NCBI GenBank assembly: GCA_965153455.1
Contig: OZ234502.1
Coordinates: 15,159,495 to 15,223,494, forward strand
Direction of reading: 5' to 3'
DNA length: 64,000 nt
Origin: Sphagnum compactum
Lineage: Eukaryota > Bryophyta > Sphagnopsida > Sphagnales
Below the pieces are notes generated by a model, which had not been told where the DNA came from, ran no database searches, and was given only the letters and a program-made list of their open reading frames with translations. Shown piece by piece: positions 34,001 through 44,261 of this stretch. Each line of letters opens with the position of its first letter. Positions within the stretch are counted from its first letter, which is position 1. Position numbers and translations under genes: made by a program.

Positions 34001-34700
34001 CATTTGTGAAAAGCTAGAACAAGTGTTCTAATTGTGTGTTCCTCCTATAATACCTCCCAATTGTCACCCATGTATTGACATAAACAAGCATTAGTGTCTT
34101 TGTGACCTTTTTCACCGCCTCATGGAAAAAAGGACAAACACCAAGAAAGGAATAACAAAAAAACATGCCATATTGCAACATCAAAAGGATCAAATGATAA
34201 TCAAAATAAAGGGATATGCAAAGCTTGCAGAATGTTAACTCGAAGTGCATATGGGATATGATGGTAAGAATGAAGATGTGGTAAACCCAAATGGAAAACA
34301 TCCATGATGTCTATGGATGCAATCCATGTCCATGTTGAAGAGGGAGGAGAACATGGCAAAATCAAGGGCAACACTCCCCTTGAAACATATGATTGCTTAT
34401 GAACAGTGCATGAAAGTTAGTGTTGTGCTAAATAGATGACCACAAGAAGGATAGAGAACATGGGGTTGTGGAGGAAAAGATTGCATGACGGATACAAGAA
34501 AAACTTCTAATGGGTGTGGTGAGCACGACGAAAAGGGGGCCGATGGACCCAGAAAACGTGAAGGAATTGGCCAAGGTAAACTAGGAGGGATGGGAATGAT
34601 GGGTGGATGGATGGAAGTTAGAGCACATCTGGGCATAGGGGTAAAGCTGACGACTGGTTTTCCATTGGGTGCCTATTGGGATGGCTAGGATTTCGACAAC
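31100..34700 (-). mobile_element. degenerate non-LTR-type retroelement of a second family
   Basis: Recognisable protein segments run in order along the minus strand from about 34640 down to about 31600: a proline-rich N-terminal part, reverse transcriptase motifs, a CxC...C zinc-knuckle-like segment and a possible nuclease-like tail. The layout differs from the L1-type elements because no endonuclease precedes the RT. Stops, frameshifts and AT drift are heavy, so the copy is old. Exact termini are not visible; the left limit is chosen near the AAT microsatellite and the right limit near the GAAAACCCCCAACTT triplicate at 34788-34830. Confidence 0.6.
32000..34003 (-). pseudogene. reverse transcriptase of the second retroelement family, broken
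   Basis: Moving along the minus strand: LIFHPETEVILDREAFVFAL and LSFDGTLNMVYELLRNCF (about 33690-33810); IHPIAIDEVTYRFVTRTLAI then a stop (33455-33530); EHFNPHQFGVMTCGRCEI (about 33395-33445); VDVRNVFNSVS (about 33320-33345); NRGDPLGGALLVLAHFHTF (about 33095-33150); and LANDTHIVG (33032-33055). The last is the YADD-like catalytic box, with the first aspartate replaced by asparagine. A CQCRHTIDNLGTDLLQC knuckle follows at about 32025-32075. The motif order is that of a reverse transcriptase. Frameshifts and in-frame stops make it non-functional. The exact clade is uncertain. Confidence 0.7.
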
Positions 34701-36150
34701 ACTTTGGGGATAGATAACCCATAGGGTCTACCATGCTTATCCTTAGCCTAACATATTTGGTCTAACATCAGACCTTAAACTTCAATTTTGAAAACCCCCA
34801 ACTTGAAAACCCCCAACTTGAAAACCCCTTTTAATTCCCTTCAAAACTTAAAATTATTGCTCCAAAAAAGGTGTATTTATAAACAAAACAAAAAAAACAA
34901 GAAGAAGACACATGGCAACGAACTCACGAAAACCCAAAAAATGGGTGGGAATAGCAAATGGACCCAACAGCGAATTCACCATTGTTTGTGTGCTTGTGTT
35001 GTTACTCAAAGGCCTTACTTAACTACATTGCTTGTTTTGTCTTGTTCTTATCTTGATTTGCTTCGCTTTTTCTATTCAACCTTGCCCTACCTTAAACATT
35101 AGTACTATTAATAGTACTACCATTATCTGTAATAATTCCACTCACTATTGTTTTTTCAATTGTTGTTATTTTTTTTTCAAACCCTAAAAGTTCCTTTGAC
35201 TAGCCAAAACCAAGGTCTAAGGTCTTGGAAATTGGAGCTTTCTTCTTTTTTCGAAGCAACCAACAACAACTATAACAACCAGTAGCAACAGTCCTTATGC
35301 ACCGCGTCTTTAAGTTTCCTTTGTTTGCAAAAAGAACTCAATTCCAACCCTTAATTAGCTAGTGTCTTGTTGATGTTTTCTTTTTGAAAGTTAAAAATGG
35401 TTGACACACCAAGATCGATTCCAATAATACACAATAGCAAGATGAAGTACAACTTGGGGTGAAAACACACTAATGTCACAATTTTTGGCAAATTAGAGTC
35501 CCTTTTCAAAGTCCTTTTCTAGTGTAAGTGAAAATTGACTTAAAATATGAATATTTAAATGATATTGAAAATAACAATTTTTTTCCATTTCTAATTTCAA
35601 ATCATGATGCTATAACACATATAAAAAATATCACAATTTTTTTTTAAATAATTATTTTTAAATGTTGAAAAGGACTTTTAAAATAATTATAATTTTTGAG
35701 ATTAAAAAAGTTCATAACCTAATAAATTAAAATCACATTCCATTCATTCAATGGATCTTTAGTTTTTAAAATATAATTCATTCAATATCCCAAAATTTTA
35801 AACACATAAGATTAACACATTGTAAAATAATTATTTATTGTCTATCCATGATTTTGATTTGATTTTTTCATTTTTGAAAGGTTGATTTAGATAAATGACT
35901 CGTTTTTAATTATTCTAATGAATTTTACTTTATTTATTTTCTTATATTTAAATTGTGATGTACATATAAGGTCAGCGTAGTCTGCACACACCCTTATTAC
36001 AACTTAGTTGAAAAGAGTTCTAAAACTCTTCTTTGAAACACGTGTACTGACTGCACAAGCGCCTCGTGGAAGAGGAGGCCCAGTTGTTGTTTTGTTTAGT
36101 AAACTAGTGCAAATTTTTGTGTTGTTTGGTAAACTAGCCCAAGAATCCCC
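34701..36150. other. intergenic, AT-rich, no gene
   Basis: Starts with a short TTGAAAACCCCCAAC triplication (34788-34830), then strongly AT-rich DNA. No feature supported. Confidence 0.45.
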
Positions 36151-36252
36151 TTGTTTTTAAGCTGCCTGATTCCAAGGGTCTTTCTTCAATATTTGTTCTC
36201 CTCCCGCCAGCCGCTTCAAGCCATAGAAGTTTCATGCGCTACGTCGCATTAC

Positions 36253-36639
36253 TTACGACTCATGAGGCGTGTGTTTCCTATTGCTACTATTCGCAACATC
36301 TTCTGCACACTCCTGACAAGCCTCACTCCTGACAAGGAACACGATTGACCAACCGAAGAACAAAAACAATGTAGTATCTGATAAAACCCTGACCAAGAAC
36401 CTCAAGCCATTCAGAAGGATGCTGCTCTCTGTCAGGTTTTCCATCCCTGAGTTCTCTTTCTGATGTTTTACTTTACTTTGTAGGTTCATCTCTACCATGT
36501 CTAATTCTGCACTTTGTACACCACATGAGGGCATGGATTCATAAAAAATATGACTAGGCCAATGAAAAATTGCCACACCATATCTCTTCACATGGCAACA
36601 AGAGTCATGTGACCAACTCAATATCCTCCATGTATGCAC
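36253..36639 (-). CDS. unrecognised open frame with one membrane-like segment
   Basis: A 128-codon frame with ATG at 36639 lies in sequence of higher GC than its surroundings. The N-terminal third is H/W/C-rich. Then comes SAELDMVEMNLQSKVKHQKE, which is likely helical, and a hydrophobic stretch FLVRVLSDTTLFLFFGWSIV. An AG|GAGTGAGG sequence near its end could be a splice border. I recognise no family. It could be a captured exon, part of a spliced gene or chance. Confidence 0.25.
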   Translation of the reverse strand: MHTWRILSWSHDSCCHVKRYGVAIFHWPSHIFYESMPSCGVQSAELDMVEMNLQSKVKHQKENSGMENLTESSILLNGLRFLVRVLSDTTLFLFFGWSIVFLVRSEACQECAEDVANSSNRKHTPHES

Positions 36640-38120
36640 TAGAGAAAAAGTTGACGGATTATGTGTGGGTCTTGGTCCATTAAAAAAAACAGTAATTCCT
36701 TGGAAAGAGTCCTCACCACCCTCATATGATCTGTGGAAAAAACATGCCTCAATGTGCCATTGCTACATGCTTATGATGCCCAAATACATTCTAGATCCAA
36801 AATGAAAACTAAAAAAAAGAGGGTGGTGTCAAGTGTGACACTTGTAGTATCACATGTGGATAGGCTGGGTATTAGGCTACTTAAATAATGGGCTATGAAA
36901 TTCTCAACTTAGGGATTCATCCCTAATTTTGATCTAAGTAACCTAGTCAGGTTATTTTGGATACACAATGAGTTTTGATATAGCCTTTGTAACTTAGAGG
37001 TGTGTATCATGTGTAGGTAGGCTCGGTATTAGGCTAATTACATAGTCTGCTATGTAATGTTCCACGTAGGGAGTCATCCTTAATTTTAATCTTAAGTAAC
37101 ATAGTCAAGTTATTTTGTTACTTTTGGATGCACAACGAGTTTTGATAAAGCTTTAATAGCTTAGAGTTGGATATCATGTCTAGATAGGTTGGGTATTAGA
37201 CTAATCACATAATCAACTATGTGATGGCCAGTTTAGGAAATAATCCCTAATTTTGATCTTAAGTAATTGCATCGATTTATTTCGTTTTTTGCTTGAGCAT
37301 ACACGAGGATGGTGAGATAGAGAGAAAATCTAGGAAGGTGAAGACAGGAGGGAGGTTGCTATAGAACTAGTTTTGAGGTGTAGGAAATGGGTTTGGAAGA
37401 GACTGAGACCCTTAACTTTGAACTTCATGCTATTTGAAATTTTAAGAAAACAATAAAGAAAAAAGGATGACAGTTGTGAGAATGTTGTGGAAAGTAGGGA
37501 TTAAATGGTTTGTTGGTTGTTGTAAGTTGAAATGGATTTGAAGAATGTATTGCTTGTTAGTTCTAGTTAAACCTTTGAAATGAACTTGATGAATGTGTTG
37601 CATGTTAGTTTGAGTTAAATTTTGATGAAGGTCTGAGTAAAAAGAATCTAGGAAAAATTTATAGAGAAAGCTAATTTAATTGAACTAATTTCAAGGCAGG
37701 TTGTTGAGTCAATTCACCAAAACAAACCTGTTTGGTAATCTTCAAATGTTCAAAGAAAATGGACCCTAATTGTTAAACATAATGTAACTCCTAAGAAGCA
37801 AGGAGTTTTCAAAACAATTTCCTTTCAGGTCGGGAGCTGCAGGCGGTTATTCTGGGATCCCCCTCTCCAAGGAAATTATTCAACAGAACGCTTGGTGTTT
37901 ACATAGCTACCAAGGAGGGTCCCATTGACATCTGTTTACGTAGCCCTATTGACATGAAATGCTCAATGATTTGATGATGAATGGACGAAATGCTTAGGTA
38001 CTGAATAATCGAACAGCCCACAACAAAACAAGACTTCCTTTCACCTCTTGGGAGGCAAATTCCACTTTATGAAATCTTGCTCCACCAAATGTTTTAAAAA
38101 ATGGCCAAGGAGGTTCACAC
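36640..38120. repeat. three diverged direct repeats of about 160 bp, then unassigned sequence
   Basis: Blocks containing TATCA(C/T)GTG..TAGGCT(G/C)GGTATTAGGCTA and CCCTAATTTTGATCTTAAGTAA begin near 36847, 37005 and 37169. They are well diverged, so the array is old. From 37290 to 38120 nothing is recognised. Confidence 0.65.
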
Positions 38121-38487
38121 CAGTGTTGGGCGGGTATCATAATTTTATGATACCTGCTGGGTCCGGTTTTCACAAAGTAGGGTACCTGCCGGATACGATT
38201 CTCCCCCCAAATTTTTTTTTGCACTGGGTAAGGGTATCAACATTTGTTTTTTAAAAATTTAAACAGGTTCTCACAATGCCAGTTCTTAGAAATCTGAGAA
38301 CAGCTGGTTCTGCTTTGTCAGTTCCCACAAACTGGGTATTTCTTTTTTTTAAATTAGAGATTAGTTTCTAGAAATTAAAATTAAAATTAAAAAATTATTG
38401 ATTTGATTTCTTTTTTTAGCAATGAAAAGATTATAAACAACGTTAAATTTTTTAAAAAAAATAACCATCAATTTATTTATTGAACCT

Positions 38488-41400
38488 TTACACTTCAACT
38501 TCATCCCTTTGAAACCCTTCCAACTCCTCTTCTAAATCCACATCCCTTTCAAGGAATTCTAATAAATTAGATGGAGATTTACATCCTATTCTAGGATCAC
38601 TAGGCCAATTTTTGTTCACAAAACTCAACTCTTTAAAATTTTCTATTTGCAAAGGACATTTCCTAAGGCTAGTAAAAATTCTAGCCAAGGAAAAAATCCT
38701 TTCTTTTTCTATTTGTGATTCAACATCCCCAAAATTTGGTTAATTAAAAATCTAACTGTAGGAAACATTGCCTCATGTCTCTGCCACCATTGAACATGAC
38801 ATGCGATGTCCTTCACATCCACTTGATACCTCCCGAAAATTAAAAGCTCCCTCTTTACAATAGAAGGAAAACACATATTTTTGACAAGTTTCTGTAACTA
38901 AATTTTAGTTGCAAGTGACATTTGTGACTGAAATCCCCTTATTCACCTTGCACAAGTCACATGAAACTAAAATGCAACTATTTTTGTCGTTATTGAAGGT
39001 GTTGTCACATGTCCCAATATTAATTATTTAAAATTATTATTATTATTATTTTAAAATAATCTAGGACATTTGATTCACATGTTTGGTTGATTTATATTAC
39101 GACACGTGGCCCAATGTAAATATGCCACATGGAATTTTTAAATTAAAAATAATATTAGGTTGGTAGGTACTTAGGTAAGTTCATAAGTAAGTGCACAAAT
39201 TTAGACTAAATACCTACCTACCTACCTATTTAAGTAAAAATGTAGGTAGGTAAGTCTTAACTTCCTAAGTTAAATACATAATCATATAGGTAGGTAGGTA
39301 CATAAGTCAACCTAGGTGAATAGGTCAAAATAGGCACATACATAACTAGGTAGATAAGTAGGTTGGGGAGGTAGGTGATTTAAAATTGTGCATAATTCTT
39401 ATTTTTGTTTTGGGTTAAACCTCTTTAATGGCTCCTCCCATGTGCACACATTTTTTAATGTGAAATTGAATGACCACACACCTTGTTTATATAATGTTCA
39501 AACTAAAAATGAAAAACAAACAACATGTGCTAAGTTTTGAACTTACAACTTTTTCACAAACTAACTTACAACTTCAAAACTTTCTTCATATTTTTTATTC
39601 TTGGTTTTTAAACATTTAAACAATTTAACTACATGGCACATTAGATAACTAAATAATCATTTAATTAATAATGATTAGATTTAACCTATATTTAAAATAT
39701 AAACTACACAATACAAATATTAAGTATTTATTATCAATTATTTAAATAACTAATAACTTCTTAATATTTAACTAATTACCTATCTAGTTACTCAATCACA
39801 ACTTGTCACTATAGAATAATAATTATTAATATAAATTTTTTTTATATCAACAATTTACTATAAATAAGTAAATAATGAATAATACATATAATTATTTTAG
39901 TGTATCTTCGTTTTTAAATACAGTAATTACAATAACTTTCCTTAGTATATTAATATTATTATAAAATTTTGAAATAAAAATCTTAACTATAGGACATAAC
40001 TTTTCAATTAGGATCCAGATTTTTATTATTATTATTAAAACATAAACGCTGTAAATATAATAGTTATTTTTTATGATTGGGACCTATGATTTTAATGAAA
40101 ATTTATAGTGCAATATTATTTATTCATTTCACATAAGTGGTAATAAATATAAGTAAAATAATTTATTATAATTATTTTAAGTTTTCAGTAAAATTATTCT
40201 AAAATTTTATTAAATAGTAACAATTACATATTGTAAGTACATAATTAAATATTCTAGTATACTAGAATTTAATTCTTAAAATTATAAAATTTAATTAATT
40301 AATTAATTAATCATAGTGCCATTTTTTTTTAAATATTAAAAATTAAAATTATGAATAATTAAGCTGAAATATAAATTATGTGTTTATTATAATTAATTTG
40401 TAAGTAAATTAATTATTATGATTTTATAATAAATATATAAGAATTATATTTTTATTTTTATTAAAATATATATATATTTAGTATAATAATCTATGATGGA
40501 ATATATTTAATTTTTTGAAATTATAAGTAATTTAATGTAATGAAATTAATATAATTACAATAATCATATCAATGATTTTAATTACAATACAAATATTATA
40601 AATATTAATTTTAATCATGAATCAAATTATTATTATAATTGATGTATATAAACATATGTTGATTACGACTAAGCACCATTTTGCTTACGACTAATGAGAC
40701 TTTAAATGGTTATTTTTGGATGATAAATCCAACCCATATATAGATGTAAACCAATTGAGTTGCAAATTAGTCGCAAGCTAATCCTAAGTGATTTGGTTAA
40801 TGTTAGCATGATGTCACATTAATTGCAAAGGGCAAAATTTGTGTTGCAAAGACCAAATAGTCGCAAGTAGTTGTAAATGTGTTGGTCCCATATTGACATT
40901 TTTTTTTTAGTGCCTAGAAGCTCTCTTGTATCCCAAAATATTCACAATTTACAACAGATTTTAATGCACCAATCGTTGCATGGAAATTAAATCCTTCATC
41001 CTGACATAAACAATAATTTTTTTTTTCCTTAAACCATATTTGTCCAACAATTTTGTCAAACTTTTGGCCAAGGCTTGCCTTATTAGTTCTGTTGTTTCAA
41101 ATAAACTAATAGTCACATGTTTGGGCTACCAATCACTATTTTAAAAAATTATCACTAATGTGAACACATCATAAGCTCCTTTAAACATCCAAAGGTTGAA
41201 GTTTGTTATTGCAAAATAACATTCTGCCAATGCAGGAAGAACATATAACTCATTTGTCTTCTCCATTAACCTTGATAATATGTTGTGAAAACTACCTTCT
41301 AGAAGGGAAATTTGATTTTGGACAAATATAAAGAATTAAATTTTTGAGCCACATTCTCTCCACAAACTAGATAGGTAAATTGTTTCTAATAATTATCAAA

Positions 41401-41969
41401 CCAAGGTCTCTAAAAATTCTTTCTATGACACATCCTCTTTTTAAAACCTATATTTGATAGAAAAATAATTAAAGATTGACCCTCTAGATGGATTTGTTCT
41501 TTTCTTTGATGGTTGTCTTTCTTCAGTCCTTTTTAGTAGACTATTCATTTCCTCTTCAAACATTTATGCAATAAAAAAATGATCTACATCCACATGTTTT
41601 CTAAAAGAAATTATTCCATTGGTTTTGTAATAAGAAATCAATCCTTTCATTGTTTGAGCTCTTGGATTTATTCCAATTACTGGATTTTGATGATAGAATA
41701 TATAATGCATTATTTGTGTGTTAATAAAATCAACTTCTGCATTATCATTTACTCGATAAAATCTCCAACATAAAGAAGTTTTACCATGTGTTTTCCAAAT
41801 TTTTCTTTGAGCATGCAAATTTTTCAATTTTTCTTTCATTATTTTTTCACTACCATTTTTTGGATTCCTACTTGTTTATGTTTGGGTCCAAAATTACATC
41901 ATTAATACATATTTCAATTGTTTTATTATTCCCATTTATCACATTATCATTTACAAAAGATTGTTCCAT
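38488..41969 (-). pseudogene. hAT transposase, split and frameshifted
   Basis: From a possible ATG at 41969 the minus strand gives the N-terminal region (MEQSFVNDNVINGNN; then, after stops, IMHYIFYHQNPVIGINPRAQ and MKGLISYYKTNGIISFRKHV, a BED-finger-like region). The catalytic-core segment follows at about 41270-41050 (LYVLPALAECYFAITNFNLW and a shifted HVTISLFETTELIRQALAKS). After an AT-rich interval comes the C-terminal dimerisation domain at 38885-38488 (HVQWWQRHEAMFPTVRFLIN, QILGM, a frameshift, VESQIEKERIFSLARIFTSL, then FVNKNWPSDPRIGCKSPSNL). About 350 residues of the middle are missing or unrecognisable. hAT assignment sure; protein dead. Confidence 0.8.
38890..40930. other. AT-rich segment replacing the middle of the hAT transposase
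   Basis: Very AT-rich DNA, including a (TAGG)n/(CCTA)n cluster at 39150-39370, lies between recognisable C-terminal and core parts of the transposase. Its two edges share loose inverted similarity (TAGTTGCAAGTGAC at about 38906 and AGTCGCAAGTAGTTGTAAATG at about 40859), which may mark a nested transposon. No gene is seen in it. Confidence 0.4.
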
Positions 41970-42420
41970 TAATAGTTTTCACAAGATTATATCCAAAGAT
42001 AATGCAGAAAACAACTATTCTTCACCAAACTATGCAAAAATTCTAACAAAAATTTTAATCAAAAGAACGAAAAAAAGAAGCAAAAAAAATGCATTTACAA
42101 GCAAATGGGTTAAAAGGTTTAGAAAAGACATTTACAAACAATGGAATTTAAGGTTTTAAAAAATTATCAACACTTCATTCACTTTTCTCTTTCATCTCAT
42201 CATGGAAAAATAAGTTTAGGTTTAAGGGTTTTAGATTTAAATTCAAAGGTTCAAATTTCAATCCTATGCACAAACAAACAAAGTAACAACATATTAAATT
42301 TCACAAACTACATTAAAACAAAATTATTCAACAAAAAACAAAATTAAAAAAAAAAAAAAAACAAACAAACAAAATACAAAGCAAATAAAAAAAGACTCAA
42401 GAAATCAAGGAAAAAAACTA
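41970..42420. other. non-coding hAT interior, AT-rich
   Basis: Sequence upstream of the transposase start within the hAT element. It ends in an A-rich run near 42340-42375. No feature is recognised. Confidence 0.4.
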
Positions 42421-42599
42421 CCTTTGTTGTTGGATGAAGTTTATTGGTGTTGCTTCAAGCTCCTCCACTTGCATAAAAGAGTGAAGAGGGAGAACCAATT
42501 GACAAGGCAAAGTAGTAAGGCACGAGAATGAACAGTAAGGTAACAAAGCAATAATCGAACGAGGGGGGGGGGGGGGGGCGCTAGGAGGTATTTGAAAAT

Positions 42600-43310
42600 G
42601 GCAAATAGTGACGCACAATGGCAAGGCAACAATAGTAAGGTAGCAATGCATGAAAGTAGCAAAACATGAACAATAAGGCATGAACAACAATGCGTGATAG
42701 TAGAAAGTAGCAAGGCATGAGAACAAAGTGTGAGACTGACAAGGCACAAGAGCAAGGCGTGGAACAACAAGGCTCGATAGTAAGCAAAACATGATAGCAG
42801 CAAAACGTAACAACAAGCAAGGGGTGACAACAAGCAAGGCGTGACAACAACAAGGTGCGACAACAACAAGGAAAACATGATAGTAGCAAAACGCGATAAC
42901 AAGCAAAGTGTGACAACAACAAGGTGCGACGACAAGCAAGGCATGACAACAACAAGGTGCGACAACAACAAGGCCAGACAATAAACAAAACATGATAGGA
43001 GCAAAATGTGACAACAAGTAAGGGGTGACAACAACAAGGTGTAACAACAACAAGGTCGGACAACAAACAAAACGTGATAGCAGCAACGCAACAACAAGCA
43101 AGGCGTGACAACAACAAGGTGCAACAATAACAAGGTTGGACAACAAACAAAACACGATAGCAGCAAAACGTGACAACAACAAGGTGCAACAACAACAAGG
43201 CCGGACAACAGTAAGGTGCAAGATCAAGCAAGGCATGATAGTAGCAAGCCACGAGAACAAAGTGCGAAAACAAGTAAGACGCAAAAACAAAAAGCAAAAA
43301 TAAACAAAAC
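42600..43310 (+). repeat. CAACAACAAGG(T/C) minisatellite inside the hAT element
   Basis: Short units such as GCGTGACAACAACAAGGTGC and AAACATGATAGTAGCAAAACG alternate many times, forming a loose period of about 100 bases. All three minus-strand frames stay open for 244-290 codons (C/L/V/H-rich), because the repeat lacks stop triplets. They have no domain, so I treat them as artefacts. A run of 17 G lies just before it (about 42563-42578). Confidence 0.75.
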
Positions 43311-43802
43311 AACAATATTACAAGAAAAAAAAACCATAATAAGGGGAGTCAATAAACAACACCCTTTTATCCAAATTTTTTAGGGTTTGCAGGAAGGAGC
43401 CATTGTAATGCAATAGCTCTAACCTAATCCTAAATTTTCAAGTAGCTAAACCTTGAAACCTAAACATGGGTAAAGGGTTAGACCTTATCTGGTTCTTAGG
43501 TTTGTTTTATTTATTTATTTAATTAATCTAGTTTTCACATCTGATTCTCACTTGTGTGAGAACCAATATCTTGAATTTTAGTCAAGGCATCATTCAAGGT
43601 GATACCCTGAGGGGATCAGACCAGGACGCCCAGGTGATGCCCAGGGGTGTTTGTGATACCACTCAACACTGGTTTACACTTTACACATGTAAGTTCATTA
43701 GGGATTGTATGAGGGTTTTATTCTAGTAACATGTAGGTAGGTATCAAAAGAGGTGCATATTGAATGTATGTATAAGATGTATTGCTACATATGCAATGCC
43801 CA

Positions 43803-44140
43803 CACTAGAAGAACCCATAATTTTGGCATAAATGTAAGGAGAGGAGGACGAGAAAATGGCAGTGTAAACAAAACAAACGCCATATTTATGGCATATATTG
43901 TTGTATCCCAAAAAAAAATTTGAATGTTTTTTTTTTCGTTGAAGCTGCCCATAGGATACATACAATACACCAAAAGAATGTATAATAAGAAAACAAACTT
44001 GCTGAAGATAAGAAGAAAACGTACGTATTTCTACGGTATTTTTACACTACAAGAAGCCATATTTTTGGCGTCCTACTCGGGAGGACGACAGAAATGGCAG
44101 TGTGAACAGAGAAAACGCCACATTTATGGCGTTAATGGAG
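43803..44140 (+). mobile_element. two CACTA-type transposon termini in tandem
   Basis: CACTAGAAGAACCC at 43803 and CACTACAAGAAG at 44045 resemble the plant CACTA (CMC/EnSpm) terminus CACTACAAGAAA. Each is followed by related subterminal sequence: CCATA..TTTTGGC, then GAAA(T/A)GGCAGTGT(G/A)AACA, then AACGCCA(C/T)ATTTATGGC. The copies are 242 bases apart in the same orientation. No transposase or opposite end was found, so these are isolated ends or a solo duplication. The right copy ends about 120 bases before the start codon of the next gene. Confidence 0.4.
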
Positions 44141-44261
44141 ACGAAAGAAAAGAAGGAGAAGAAGAAGAAGAAGCTCGTTCTATTGTAATTTTCGTCTGTT
44201 GCTGCTGCCGCGGCGAATAGCGTTCGGCGTGGCGCTGCATTCCAAGGAGCGAGCGAGGAGG

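Larger units (their letters stand above)
38121..43671 (-). mobile_element. hAT DNA transposon with TIRs and 8-bp target-site duplication
   Basis: The left end is CAGTGTTGGGCGGGTATC (38121). The right end, read inward on the minus strand, is CAGTGTTGAGTGGTATC (ending at 43671). The flanking 8 bases are GTTCACAC (38113-38120) and GTTTACAC (43672-43679), matching at 7 of 8 positions. An 8-bp duplication and CAGTG-type terminal repeats are diagnostic of the hAT superfamily. A transposase remnant lies inside on the minus strand, so superfamily and boundaries support each other. The interior also holds an AT-rich 2-kb segment (38890-40930) and a G-rich/CAA-rich minisatellite (42550-43310). Confidence 0.8.

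Noticed and set aside
42418-43315. Three overlapping minus-strand frames of 244-290 codons
   Set aside because: They lie on a CAACAACAAGG minisatellite that lacks stop triplets. Composition is C/L/V/H repeats with no domain.
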